Source: Bodo saltans (lineage: Eukaryota; Euglenozoa; Kinetoplastea; Eubodonida; Bodonidae). Taken from it: 28,336 nucleotides of DNA. The DNA is taken from contig CYKH01001629.1 in NCBI GenBank assembly GCA_001460835.1, positions 11,555 to 39,890 of the forward strand, read 5' to 3'. Both the position numbers and the translations under genes were made by a program. Each line of letters opens with the position of its first letter. The stretch's first letter is position 1. Of this stretch, positions 8,233 through 18,133 are shown piece by piece. The notes under the pieces were generated by a model, which worked only from the letters and a program-made list of their open reading frames with translations, did not search any database and was not told the origin of the DNA.

Positions 8233-11200
8233 ATGGGCTCATTTAGTGCAAAAGAAGATGCACGCCGTGGGCGTTTGGAGTGCCGTGCTGCTGCCTTTGG
8301 TTGGTACCCTATTGCCGTCAATGTCTGCGATGCCACTGAGGATGCGAGTCGTCGTAACAGAGGAGGAGGCAGGAATACACCTTCCGCGCTGCTGCGTCAT
8401 CTTCGATCCGATTCTGGTGCGCAGCTAACAAAGTCACTGATCCCCTTTTCGTCGCTTGCTACCAACACTTCTTCGAGTGAAAGCGGATCAACGCTATTGC
8501 AATCATCTTCGTCGGGTGCTAACGATGACGTACGTCGATCGATCTCAGTAGATGTTAGCTATGCAAGATTACTTCGACACTATGCGTCAACCCCCACAAC
8601 CACAACAATCGCCACACAATCCTCACGCTCATGGTGGGGACGGCGGAAAGGATCCAACAACGACGATTCAGCTACGCAACATTTTCCAGCCTCCCTTACG
8701 TTTCCATGGAGACCAGTGGAGTGCCTTATCGCTGCATCGGACATGGATGTGATTGCGATGCTTGTGGTGAGCGACGATGACGACGAGTTTCACAATGCCG
8801 CACGCCACGGAGGAAGGGGAGTGTCCAATAATGGGGACACCTCCTTTATCAGAACGTACGGCGTAATGCTGGAGGACCCTCAGCAGCAGCAGCATGTGTT
8901 TGCAATCCCAGATCGTATCTACAACGTCATTATTGACAATCGTTCTGCTCGGAAAATAACGGACGACATGAGTGGCAGAGGTCCACAAGCTCCTTCTTCA
9001 ACAACGTCCCCACAACATCTACATCGTAGTACGTGCAAAGGTTTATCGTTGTGCGGCCATCGAGAAGTTGGACCAGTGCATCTCGCACGGCTTCTTCGAG
9101 GCGGTGACTCGCTCGTGATCCCCCCACATGTCCTGTACCGCAATTTGCATGTGTTAGATTTGAGCGGCACGTCGATTGGCGACGATGGCGCGATGATCCT
9201 GGCCACCATGCTGTTTACTACAACGCCACACGTCTCTCGTTATCGCTCCACCACAGCGCAAACATCAGCGACCACCTCTCCTCCAGAAGTGTCCGCAACA
9301 CTTTTGAACCACAACACGAGCATCAAGGAGAAGCTTGCACTCGAGTACCCCATCAAGGAGTTGATCTTGGTCGATTGTGGCATCACGGATAAGGGGTGCG
9401 CGGCACTGCTCAGCGCCATGTTATGTTGCCTCGATGCAACACACGCCGCATCAGATTTAGACGACGATGATGATGCCATCGTCGCTAATACCAGCGATGG
9501 TTGTCCTCAGCCGCATCCTCTTCAGTGTGAGGGTGGTGGTCGAGGTGCTTCGTTTCTGCTGTCATCTCTATCTCTCGCAAATAATCACATCACAGACTCC
9601 TCCTGCATGCTTCTAGGTCAGCTCCTAGCGCATCCGTACGGAGTGGAGGCGATGGATGTACGAGGAAACCATTTCGGAGATGATGGCGTGGTGGAGATTG
9701 CCGCTGGGCTCCGGCCCCGTCTTAGTCTCGCCGGCCAGCTAGGGCAAGTCGCAGCGACCGCCTGCTCTCAATCTCACCACACCGCGCCGTCAACAGGAGG
9801 TGGCGCTTCCTCGCCTGTAGAAGTGATCGCGAGACTGAGGCGTACAGTCAGTGGCGTTCCCTTGCAAGCAGCAGCACCTTGCATGCCGTCTAACGGCTCA
9901 CCCATGCGGTTGATGGGAAAACCCCCATTCTCCCCCAAATTACATGCATCACCCCCTGGCCCAGATCGACGCGCTCCACCGGCGCACCCCCCTCCCAGTC
10001 GTCGTAAGGAGAGTGAATTCCGATGCTGCGGTTTATCGTTGCAACTATCTGGCTGCTCCCACACTGCAGCTGCCATGTCGTTTCTCGCTGAAACCCTACT
10101 GGCAGCGCACGATGAGCGAGTCCTTGGCGTCCTCGCGGAGCTTGAGGCTCTTCAGCAGCGCATCCAAGCTGTAGATTACTGGAGCCATGTTGCACCAACC
10201 AGTGCGCGCAGTCAGCATCGACAACAACAACAGCAACAGCAACGATCATCATCCAATCGAGCCTCCACCAACCACCACCACCCCGCCACGACTCTTTCTT
10301 CGATGCCGCCGGTGGTGACCGAACTGCTCGTCTCCCTTCGACGATTACTGTGCTCTCCGTATTCATCTATGGATTGCTACATTGGGTGCTACACTCATGG
10401 CCTACGGAGACTCTGTTTGGCGAACGCGGCTCTCGGTGATCAAGGCGTAGAGATGCTGTGTGGCGCTCTTTGTCGTATTTCATCGTCCGCGGCCACCATC
10501 GCGGAGCAATTAGCAGTGGTCACAGAGCACGCGAGAAGAACTCTTCTGGAAGAGTTATCGACCACCACCACTGCAACGAACCTTGCTGATGTGGCACCAT
10601 TTCTTGCTTCGTCGTCATCCTCTTCGTCGTCGTCCTGCGCGGTGGTCGTCCCATTCAGCTCAAGTGTGGTATTTCTGGAGGAGCTAGATTTGACAAACAC
10701 AAACTTGACACAATCCGCATGCTCCACACTTCTGCTCACCTTATTTTCACGCTGCGGCAGTAGCTCCTCTGCACAGCAGCAACAACAGGGTGACAACAAC
10801 TGCTGTAGTAACAGCAACGATCGTTATTTCAAGGCGGTCACCTCACAAGCAGCCCACCTTCCCATCCAGCCATTGTGCTTGGGGTGTATACAACCGCACC
10901 TTCGAGTGCTTCGTCTTGGCAATAACTGCCTACTTGGAGGTGGTGGGGGCTCATTGTGTGGAGACCTTTTGAGCATGTTTACTCTTCACGCATGTAAAGG
11001 GTGGCTTGGGGCGGTGGAGTGGATGACAGCGACATCAACAGACCCGTTCGCATTGGGAGAACGCGGTGGGCGTGGGGTCGAACCTCCGTCCCTGCTCGAG
11101 TTCGACATCAGACAACGACGAGGTGGCCAGCCAACCCTTGCGAGCCGCTCACCGTCCACTTATGCACTTGATTTACAATCGTGCGGAATTCATGACGACG

Positions 11201-12093
11201 CCCTAGATCGATGGGCGCGACACTGCAGTCCACAGGCGATGGTTGGCAATGTCATCAAGCGTATTGTGACGTCTTCGTCCACCCCGGCGATCCTTCGCGC
11301 ATTGACGTCGTCTGCCTCTATGAATATGACACGGCCACAGGAGGGACAGGGATCAGCAGCAGTAGCAAGCGTCTTTTCGCTTCTCTCGGTGGATTTGAGT
11401 CACAACCAATGCCAACACGACGCCTTCCTCCGCACGCGTAATCTGTTCGATGACGCAAAACTTGCCCCCACAACAACAACGCATCATCAGGAGATTGCTG
11501 CCTCTCCGATGGATGGTGACTTGTCGTCGGTGGCAGCACCATTGCCACTACTTCAGATCGTGGAGTGCACTGTCAGCGGCAACAATGTGGTCATGCGAGG
11601 GCAATCGGGTAGTAGTTGTCGGCATCACTCAGGTGGAGGCCTTCCTCATCATCCCCAAGGATCGTGGCAGTATTTGCACGAGCAATGTCCGTTGGCCCTT
11701 CTTCCGCAATCTGTTGGTCTTGTGCCCACTGTCGGAGGCGTAATCGGTGCCGCACCGCTGATGTCTTCGTCTCCCCAGCAGCAGCAGCTAAAGCCACTTT
11801 CTGTCAACGACAGCAGCGTCAGCGCCTTCAAGAAGAAACAAGAGGCAGGTCTCAGTGACATACATCAGCCGCAACATCAATCGGTTCCTTATGTTGTGGG
11901 GCGCAAACCCGAGCCTATGAAAGTAGTGGTTCATCACGAGCAACAGCCTCATCGTACTTTCTCTCATACCCCAGGAGACCACGCTAACGTTGATAGCAGT
12001 TATGTAAACGGAGTTGTGATGGACATGACTGATGAGGGCGTCGATGCTCTTATTCGTGCAAGTGAGGAGGTAATGCTTCGGTGGGATGTCTGA
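8233..12093 (+). CDS. Large leucine-rich-repeat (ribonuclease-inhibitor type) protein
   Basis: Encodes 1286 residues. Ribonuclease-inhibitor-like repeats are scattered between long low-complexity spacers: LHVLDLSGTSIGDDGAMI (about 305), KELILVDCGITDKGCAALL (375), LSSLSLANNHITDSSCMLL (445), AMDVRGNHFGDDGVVEIA (473), LRRLCLANAALGDQGVEML (723), LEELDLTNTNLTQSACSTLL (814), LRVLRLGNNCLLGG (891), ALDLQSCGIHDDALDRWA (977) and LLSVDLSHNQ (about 1048). Such repeats form a curved protein-binding surface. No kinase, NACHT or F-box domain is visible. The start MGSFSAK gives Gly2 with Ala6/Lys7, compatible with N-myristoylation but not the best consensus. Gln, Ser and His runs fill the spacers. The binding partner is unknown. 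Many kinetoplastid LRR proteins are uncharacterised. Confidence 0.85.
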   Translation: MGSFSAKEDARRGRLECRAAAFGWYPIAVNVCDATEDASRRNRGGGRNTPSALLRHLRSDSGAQLTKSLIPFSSLATNTSSSESGSTLLQSSSSGANDDVRRSISVDVSYARLLRHYASTPTTTTIATQSSRSWWGRRKGSNNDDSATQHFPASLTFPWRPVECLIAASDMDVIAMLVVSDDDDEFHNAARHGGRGVSNNGDTSFIRTYGVMLEDPQQQQHVFAIPDRIYNVIIDNRSARKITDDMSGRGPQAPSSTTSPQHLHRSTCKGLSLCGHREVGPVHLARLLRGGDSLVIPPHVLYRNLHVLDLSGTSIGDDGAMILATMLFTTTPHVSRYRSTTAQTSATTSPPEVSATLLNHNTSIKEKLALEYPIKELILVDCGITDKGCAALLSAMLCCLDATHAASDLDDDDDAIVANTSDGCPQPHPLQCEGGGRGASFLLSSLSLANNHITDSSCMLLGQLLAHPYGVEAMDVRGNHFGDDGVVEIAAGLRPRLSLAGQLGQVAATACSQSHHTAPSTGGGASSPVEVIARLRRTVSGVPLQAAAPCMPSNGSPMRLMGKPPFSPKLHASPPGPDRRAPPAHPPPSRRKESEFRCCGLSLQLSGCSHTAAAMSFLAETLLAAHDERVLGVLAELEALQQRIQAVDYWSHVAPTSARSQHRQQQQQQQRSSSNRASTNHHHPATTLSSMPPVVTELLVSLRRLLCSPYSSMDCYIGCYTHGLRRLCLANAALGDQGVEMLCGALCRISSSAATIAEQLAVVTEHARRTLLEELSTTTTATNLADVAPFLASSSSSSSSSCAVVVPFSSSVVFLEELDLTNTNLTQSACSTLLLTLFSRCGSSSSAQQQQQGDNNCCSNSNDRYFKAVTSQAAHLPIQPLCLGCIQPHLRVLRLGNNCLLGGGGGSLCGDLLSMFTLHACKGWLGAVEWMTATSTDPFALGERGGRGVEPPSLLEFDIRQRRGGQPTLASRSPSTYALDLQSCGIHDDALDRWARHCSPQAMVGNVIKRIVTSSSTPAILRALTSSASMNMTRPQEGQGSAAVASVFSLLSVDLSHNQCQHDAFLRTRNLFDDAKLAPTTTTHHQEIAASPMDGDLSSVAAPLPLLQIVECTVSGNNVVMRGQSGSSCRHHSGGGLPHHPQGSWQYLHEQCPLALLPQSVGLVPTVGGVIGAAPLMSSSPQQQQLKPLSVNDSSVSAFKKKQEAGLSDIHQPQHQSVPYVVGRKPEPMKVVVHHEQQPHRTFSHTPGDHANVDSSYVNGVVMDMTDEGVDALIRASEEVMLRWDV

Positions 12094-12419
12094 TGCTGAT
12101 TTTGCCCCGCTACCGGAGCGAGGTGAGACAGCCACATTTGGCCAAAAAAGAAAAGCAGGAAATTCATACATGAAAACCAATGGAGTTTAGATGCAACACG
12201 GACACTCCTTTGAATCAAGCACAACACACACACATGCTGTGGTTTTGTGCAGTTTTTTTTTTCCTTAGACGCAACAAAACTAAATTTGTTTCTCCCCTTC
12301 CACGAAGTATAACTCTCTTCAACTTCACACCACTGGGAAATGGAATCGAACTGCGTGGAAGTTTTCGCTCTCATTCATGTTTGCAAACATTAAAGGACAA
12401 ATCATAGTGTTGTTGAAGG
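12094..12419. other. Intergenic region before the AN1 gene
   Basis: I see no gene here. It carries the 3' end of the LRR transcript and one good candidate splice acceptor (listed separately). Both-strand ORFs in this interval (12000-12374 minus, 12180-12407 plus) lack any protein-like character. Confidence 0.5.
12253..12268 (+). promoter_or_regulatory. Candidate trans-splice acceptor before the AN1 gene
   Basis: A run of T followed by CC and TTAG (AG at 12267-12268) is the strongest pyrimidine-AG signal between the LRR and AN1 genes. It would leave a 5' UTR of about 150 bases. Confidence 0.5.
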
Positions 12420-12692
12420 ATGTCCTGTACCGTCTCTGGGTGCCCACAACGACCGATGCCAGGGCTGCCCCCGTGTGACTTTTGTCGAAAGCCGCATTGC
12501 ATCGCTCATTTGCTCCCTGAGGTCCACGGCTGCCGTGATGCTGCGCGAAACGCCGCTCGCATGGACGCTTCGCGTGATGCATCAGACACGTTGAAAGCGA
12601 AGAAACTCAACGATACAAAAGACTTACGTGAAAAGATGGCGAAAAAGCGCGATGAACTTGCACAGCAGAGATCTAAGAAGAAGCCGCAGTGA
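12420..12692 (+). CDS. Small AN1-type zinc-finger protein
   Basis: Encodes 90 residues. Residues 3-39 follow the AN1 ligand pattern: two early Cys (C3, C8), then CDFC, then HC-IAH, and LLPEVHGC at the end, giving the Cys/His set that binds two zinc ions. The rest is a charged helix rich in Lys/Arg/Asp ending KKKPQ. AN1 proteins are linked in other eukaryotes to stress responses, ubiquitin and the p97/proteasome system. Here there is one AN1 finger and no A20 or UBX/ubiquitin-like domain, so only a general protein-quality-control role can be suggested. The first Cys pair is spaced by four residues rather than the usual two. Confidence 0.88.
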   Translation: MSCTVSGCPQRPMPGLPPCDFCRKPHCIAHLLPEVHGCRDAARNAARMDASRDASDTLKAKKLNDTKDLREKMAKKRDELAQQRSKKKPQ

Positions 12693-12874
12693 GCAGGCTG
12701 ACTCGTGTGTCTGTGGCGTGGTGCGCACCAATAATGTCGTGATGCGCTGTAAAGTTTGCGAACTTCGTCCATTTATTGGTTTTAGATAAGCGCACGTGAA
12801 GAAGCTGAGAGTTTGTTGATTCTCTGCGTTTTTTAATGATTTGTGGAGTGAATCTTTACAAAGAAACCCAAAGG

Positions 12875-15496
12875 ATGTCGCAGGCGCCTTGGGAAGAGCT
12901 TGGGTCCGAAATTCATCGGCTTCTCGATGTTTCCACGCCGCGTACACGTGAGCGCGTTGCTGCACTCTACGCTGCTTGTCGAAGCAACCCGGTCGTGAAC
13001 AGCATTCACAGTGTCGGGAGTACCGCCACATTACTGAGCTCCACGACATCCGCATCGTCAACGTCGCTGCAGCAAAACAACAACACCACTGCGGGGATGA
13101 AGGGAAAAAACTTTTCGCACCATCACCGTGATCCGTTGTCCACGACGCCACCACGAAGCACAACACCTGCTCCGTGTCTGACCACTTCTTCGGGAGCAGC
13201 ACCATTTCAGGGTGGTCCCATTTGCGTGCTACCAGGCACCCCTACATGTTTAGCGTCCTTCGCGACATCGTCGTCTTCAAGAGGAGGAGGAGGATCCGAC
13301 TTCTTAAGAAGTAAGTGGCTGATTGCGGCAACGCTGAACGGAAGACTCCACGCCTATCACAGTTCGTGGCACAGCGACGGTGGTGGCAGTGGTCGATTCG
13401 ACCACCCCTGGCAGCTAACAGGAGGGAGTGTGAGCACTGCTCCGCATGGAGTCGCACTGTGTATGGACGTCATGTCACCACCAAAGAATCTTCTCCACTC
13501 TCAGGAGGGGGATCACAGTGGGGCCGCAGTGGCGACGACGCGATGGGTTGCCGTGGGAACGTCAACGGGAGCTGTGATGCTGCATCGTTTTGAACCACAT
13601 CGTCTGCTTCCTCCTGGACCATCGCATTTCGACGGCAGTGTTCGTAGTGAAGGAGGCTCAGCGACGATGTTCGACGATGCCTTGTGGAATGTAACGTCGC
13701 CACCCGCTACGCCCTTCGGCCTCGGTCTCACGTCTGAATTCAACCCTGGAGGACATGGAGAAGACACTGGCGATAGTGGTGATCGCTTTGGTTCTCCAGC
13801 CTCCTCATCTCAAGCGCCCTCAAAAGAGTTGGTGCTCATCCCGTGGGCAGCATCGTCGAGGAGAAGATCTTCAGGTGGAGGCGAGGAGGGGTATCGCCAT
13901 GGAAAAAGAAGTGGCAATGACGACGACGACGACGACATTGACTCGATGGACCCACCATCAGACTCTCACCTTGCCCGACGCCGCCAGCAACATGTAGATG
14001 ACGACTTTGATGTCGCAGAGGTGGGGAGCCCTTGTGGGGGTGCAGGAGGAGGTGTAGGAAGCATGATTCTTAGTGGGTCCGAGAGCCGCTCCTCGCTTGG
14101 CTCGTCGACACCGTCTTCTGATGATGGCTTAGGAAGATCGCCACCTTGCGCAGCGTCAGGCGCGGCGAGGAGGCTACAGTTGAGCTCACCGCCAGCCAAG
14201 CATCGACAGAACATTCCCGAGCAGAATCAATATTCTTCTGGTTATTTCGGTACTTCTTTTATGGCAACAGTCGGCCACATTCTGCCATCACCACGTCATC
14301 CCGGACTGACAGGGTCGGCGACCGCGCTTACTACTGTGGGCGGGGAGCAACCTTCAGTGTTTTGGGGAACACGATGCGGTGAGGTCCACATGGCGCACGT
14401 GGAACAATTCTCATCGACGTCGACAGCAGCGGCACACGCTCACAGGGCATCGCCGATGTTTTCTGGGAGCATTGGGACGAACTCCTCCTCGCCGATCACG
14501 AAGCTGAGTGTTCTAAGTGCCGCCTCTGGCATCGTCGCTGCGTCTACGTGGGACGGCCTCGTCTGGGTCTTCGACACTCGGTCTGGTCCGCGTCCTGTAT
14601 CCGTTGCGCCTCCATGCAGGCGTTCTTCGACCTCGGCGACGGAACGTGCATTTCACACCATTGCTGCAGGGTTCAGCAGCCACCATCACAGCGGTAGCAG
14701 CAGTGCTACAGGTGGCCAAGGGGGAGCAGGAGGAGGCGGTGCAATGGGAGGGAACAACTTGATGAGCGGAGCCCCGATCCGTTCTCTTTTCCGTTGGGAC
14801 GACGACCTCGATGAGGACGACAACAACAACTATCATAGCACTACTCCCTCATCATCCTTTCGCGCAGAGTCCACACTCCTTGCAGCAGCAGATGACGATG
14901 GCATCATCCGGCTCCTTGATACTCGACGGTTTCATTCTGCTTCTTCGTCTTTGCTGTCAGGGACGACGTCATCTATGATGTTTACGAAAGCTCAGTCTGC
15001 AGCGTCAGAGGTGTGGGCACTAAGGGCAGGGCACAAACCAATTGTTTATGCCTCACGGCAACGGCGAGGAGGAATTGGTGCAGCGGGAGGAACTCCCCTG
15101 ACAGTGTGCTTTAAGGACAACTCGATCAAGAGACTCACCGTACATGAGTCAACCCCCAAGAGCAACGTCAGTTCTACTACTGGTAAGAGGAGCGGCGGCG
15201 ACCGCGGCGACAGCAGTGGCGAGAAGGTCACACCAACAACATCCCCCACGTCGACCACACACTCATTATCTCATCCTCACAAAAGTAAAACGGATGTCAT
15301 TCGAGCGAAACGTGGTGCTGCGGGGGTGTTTGCATACGTTGAGCAAAACGTAGAGCTTGATACCTCCACAACACGATCTTTAGGCTCCACCGTCGCTTGC
15401 ACCGAAGTGCCCGATGAGACAACATTGTCATCATCATCGCTCATTCAAGGGTTGTCCGGGGGCGTGGTGTCGTGCCTTCCGCTTGGTGCTATGTAA
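12875..15496 (+). CDS. WD40-like beta-propeller protein with long disordered insertions
   Basis: Encodes 873 residues from ATG 12875. An in-frame ATG at 12836 would add 13 residues, but it lies before the first AG after the pyrimidine tract, so 12875 is preferred. Propeller-blade strands are recognisable: SKWLIAATLNGRLHAYHSS (about 146), WVAVGTSTGAVMLHRF (224), VFWGTRCGEVHMAHVEQF (495), IVAASTWDGLVWVFDTRSG (552), LLAAADDDGIIRLLDTRRF (667) and LTVCFKDNSIKRLTVHE (742). Classic WD dipeptides are mostly replaced by VFD or LLD, so the repeats are divergent. Large Ser/Gly/Asp loops separate the blades. The N-terminal helix (EELGSEIHRLLD) may be a dimerisation segment. Such proteins are usually scaffolds, and I cannot name an orthologue. 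Six blades are visible and a seventh may be hidden. Confidence 0.8.
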   Translation: MSQAPWEELGSEIHRLLDVSTPRTRERVAALYAACRSNPVVNSIHSVGSTATLLSSTTSASSTSLQQNNNTTAGMKGKNFSHHHRDPLSTTPPRSTTPAPCLTTSSGAAPFQGGPICVLPGTPTCLASFATSSSSRGGGGSDFLRSKWLIAATLNGRLHAYHSSWHSDGGGSGRFDHPWQLTGGSVSTAPHGVALCMDVMSPPKNLLHSQEGDHSGAAVATTRWVAVGTSTGAVMLHRFEPHRLLPPGPSHFDGSVRSEGGSATMFDDALWNVTSPPATPFGLGLTSEFNPGGHGEDTGDSGDRFGSPASSSQAPSKELVLIPWAASSRRRSSGGGEEGYRHGKRSGNDDDDDDIDSMDPPSDSHLARRRQQHVDDDFDVAEVGSPCGGAGGGVGSMILSGSESRSSLGSSTPSSDDGLGRSPPCAASGAARRLQLSSPPAKHRQNIPEQNQYSSGYFGTSFMATVGHILPSPRHPGLTGSATALTTVGGEQPSVFWGTRCGEVHMAHVEQFSSTSTAAAHAHRASPMFSGSIGTNSSSPITKLSVLSAASGIVAASTWDGLVWVFDTRSGPRPVSVAPPCRRSSTSATERAFHTIAAGFSSHHHSGSSSATGGQGGAGGGGAMGGNNLMSGAPIRSLFRWDDDLDEDDNNNYHSTTPSSSFRAESTLLAAADDDGIIRLLDTRRFHSASSSLLSGTTSSMMFTKAQSAASEVWALRAGHKPIVYASRQRRGGIGAAGGTPLTVCFKDNSIKRLTVHESTPKSNVSSTTGKRSGGDRGDSSGEKVTPTTSPTSTTHSLSHPHKSKTDVIRAKRGAAGVFAYVEQNVELDTSTTRSLGSTVACTEVPDETTLSSSSLIQGLSGGVVSCLPLGAM

Positions 15497-15776
15497 GGTA
15501 TTGTTAAAGGGTAGCGCTCAAGCATATTTCCCCCTTTACGCCTTCTCCGCGCACCACTGCCGCTGATGGTTTCATTTCTGTCGCGCGGTCTTTTTGCTTA
15601 CGTTTTCCCTGCATGCATTTGGCCGCCAAACAGGTCATTGATGCTCATTGATGTGTGCGGCACATGTGTATTTCCGGTTCACCTTTAATGGAATCTCAAT
15701 GAATTTTTAGTTGTGTGATTTTATTTTAAAAAGAACGCCGAAAATCAGAACAAGCACACTATCACAAAGGCATTTT

Positions 15777-16697
15777 ATGATGTTGTACTTCAGCTCGCCT
15801 ATTCTTGGGTTGCTGCTACTGTTAGCAAGCACCACGACAGTGAGCGCCATGCTGACCAGTTTTAGCAACATCACCGAAGTCTTTCCATCAGGCATCACCA
15901 ATTTAGATAGCAACCAAACACTTTTTATTTCGGGCGCCCGTGACGGCGACCAAGTGTTTCTCGCGGTCCTGCAGCCCTACGGTAGCATGACCGGCGGCTA
16001 CCACGCCACCAACTGCAGCAACCCACCGACGCTCGCATCTGGACATCGCTCCCCGACGATGACAATCGCCAATGAAGAGGTCTCATTGGATCCATCACAA
16101 TTATCCGCCGGGAATTACACCGTCTGTTACCGAGGGTCATACAACGACACCAACAGCACGTTTGCACTTGTTGCACGCTTTACCGCTCTGACGATCACCA
16201 CCGTCACGGTTGGTGGTCCAGTCAACTCGGACTTGAGCACCTTTACCTGCTGCAATAATTTTACTGCCGGGGAGTATGGAAACTGCACCGTGTATCTGAA
16301 AGACGACCTTGGCTTCCCAACAGGATCATTAAACGCCTCATTGTGCAACCTTGCGATATGCCCTCTCAGGGACGGTAAGGGGCACTACATTCACAACCGT
16401 ACTGAGATCACTTCTGAACAGCCAGGAGTGTTTATGTTTTCTTTTGTCCCGGAAGGTTCGGGCTGCAGTGGAACAGCAGGTGTGAAATTCAACAACGCCC
16501 CTCTTGCGAACATGCAGGTATTTTTCTCCGTTCGAGCGGGCTCTCCAGTGTCGAACGCATCGACGTCGGCGTGCTCAGTTCTTGTGAATGGTACTACTGT
16601 GTGCACGATCACGCAACGAGACGCGTACGACAATGGAATCCGGTTCTGCACGTATGATTCCGACGGCGGTGATCCGGTGTGTAGTGAGATCAACTAA
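15777..16697 (+). CDS. Secreted or surface glycoprotein, probably C-terminally truncated
   Basis: Encodes 306 residues from ATG 15777 (ATG-ATG). Residues 1-24 form a textbook signal peptide: a hydrophobic core (GLLLLLAS) and a small-residue cleavage site (TVSA). The mature part has 12 N-glycosylation sequons and many Cys. Two immunoglobulin/filamin-like units are suggested by the paired motifs CTVYLKDDLGFP and CTITQRDAYDN, each after a Pro-Val-x-Ser/Asn-x segment. The second unit stops soon after its motif, and there is no C-terminal membrane segment or GPI signal. The protein is therefore either secreted or a truncated member of a larger repeat-containing surface family. The upstream in-frame ATG at 15711 is rejected because it would bury the signal peptide. 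Location outside the cell is inferred. Confidence 0.75.
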   Translation: MMLYFSSPILGLLLLLASTTTVSAMLTSFSNITEVFPSGITNLDSNQTLFISGARDGDQVFLAVLQPYGSMTGGYHATNCSNPPTLASGHRSPTMTIANEEVSLDPSQLSAGNYTVCYRGSYNDTNSTFALVARFTALTITTVTVGGPVNSDLSTFTCCNNFTAGEYGNCTVYLKDDLGFPTGSLNASLCNLAICPLRDGKGHYIHNRTEITSEQPGVFMFSFVPEGSGCSGTAGVKFNNAPLANMQVFFSVRAGSPVSNASTSACSVLVNGTTVCTITQRDAYDNGIRFCTYDSDGGDPVCSEIN

Positions 16698-16972
16698 AGA
16701 TTGCAATATCTACATTTGCACACTCGGGTTGAGAGTGCAAGAGAGTTCCCTTTCTCACTCCTCGCGTATTTTCCTTGTGTGAATTTGTCCCCCTCTTTCC
16801 CCACCAGTTGTTCATCCTTTCCTTTTCAATAAAATTGATCAATGTGGTTTGCTTTGCGCTGTTCTTTGGCTCGTGCACTTCTGTTTGGGAAATTTTTCGT
16901 CCACTTGTTAAACATGTAGGGTCAACCCATTTTAGCGTCCCCCCTTTGATAAGACTCAACAGAGAGATAACA

Positions 16973-17503
16973 ATGTTGTCGTCGGCAAGCAGCAGTGCCG
17001 GAGCCCCTCACTACCGCAATGATGGGTCTGGACGTGACACGTACGTCAACAACGCGTCTGCAGTGATGTCCCTCACCGGCAAGGTAGCACCATCACAAGC
17101 AGCACGCGATTCCATTGATTTCTGGAAGTCTCCCATGCGACCACTGACCCACAGCCGCGTGTCTTCGTTTGGAGGTTCGCTTTCATCTAACACAACAACG
17201 ACATCGGCCTCAGCGCTGCGGATTGCAGTGCCACCAGGAATCGCCACCAGTGGACTTGTGCATCGGAACGAGCTCAGTTCATCGTATCAACGCCGTCTGT
17301 TTCCCCCATATTCCCCAGCATCTTCAACTAGTGCCTCTCCAGTATCGCCTGTGGTCGCCACCACCGTTGGTGGAAGTCGTCCCTACTCAGCGTTAGTGTA
17401 TGAGTCGTCTTCACACCGCACATTGCGCCTAGGAAGGACTGGACCTGTTGAGAAATTTGAAGGAAAGTACGTTCACGCACTGCCAACTATTGTGAGAAAG
17501 TAG
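16973..17503 (+). CDS. Small Ser/Thr-rich hypothetical protein
   Basis: Encodes 176 residues from ATG 16973. The in-frame ATG at 16775 is rejected because the extra 66 residues translate the pyrimidine-rich leader before the gene. The protein is basic and Ser-rich, probably mostly disordered. Its more conserved-looking parts are the segment ARDSIDFWKSPMRPLTHSR and the C-terminus EKFEGKYVHALPTIVRK. No membrane segment, zinc site or enzyme motif is seen. It resembles small cytoskeleton-associated proteins of kinetoplastids only in composition, so no function is given. Confidence 0.6.
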   Translation: MLSSASSSAGAPHYRNDGSGRDTYVNNASAVMSLTGKVAPSQAARDSIDFWKSPMRPLTHSRVSSFGGSLSSNTTTTSASALRIAVPPGIATSGLVHRNELSSSYQRRLFPPYSPASSTSASPVSPVVATTVGGSRPYSALVYESSSHRTLRLGRTGPVEKFEGKYVHALPTIVRK

Positions 17504-18133
17504 TTTTGGAAAAGATTGACACGGAATCTCCCGACGATATGTGCGCAAAGTGACACATAAAGGAAGAACAAAAGGAGAGCGACGAGACAGGGGTGCGCGA
17601 CACTTCTTTGTTTTGTTTGATTTAACTGAGGTCGAGCGGAGGAACAACGTTTTATTTTACATTTTGATTGTCGACACGCCTCCCACGTTTACGAAAAGTG
17701 TGGCGAGGCCTTATGCTAAAGGTGCTCCTGCCTGTCCACAAGATTGGTGTTTTGAACAACGATCTTTGTTTGCGATGGAAAGCTGCTCGAGACTTTCTTT
17801 TTTGGAAGTCCACTTCTCCCCCCCCCCATCGCTAAGAAAGAATCTTCGAAGTCTTGTTGTTACGGATTGAATTGGAACCACAAATGGAAAACAATTTTGT
17901 AAGATTGTTGTCCCCCGTGTCACGCAAAGAAGGAAACGTGTGTTGAGGAGTGCCGCAAGTGTTGCGTTATGTTTTGCTGCTGTCGTGTATGCTGTGGTGC
18001 GTGTATCAATTTCTTTCTCAAAAAAAAAAAAAAAGAAGCAGGTTGTTGAACGTTGCTTCAAATCGCAATAGCGTTCTTAAATATGTTGGGACTTGGGTAT
18101 TTCCTTTTGCCTCTTTCACAGCTAAAAGAAGAC
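17504..18133. other. Intergenic region without a clear gene
   Basis: Contains C8 (about 17819-17827) and A15 (about 18019-18034) homopolymer runs, and a pyrimidine tract ending CACAG at about 18116-18121 that would serve the remnant gene at 18134. The + ORFs at 17541-17870 and 17950-18282 read as random sequence. Some of this may be further decayed gene sequence, but I cannot support it. Confidence 0.4.
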
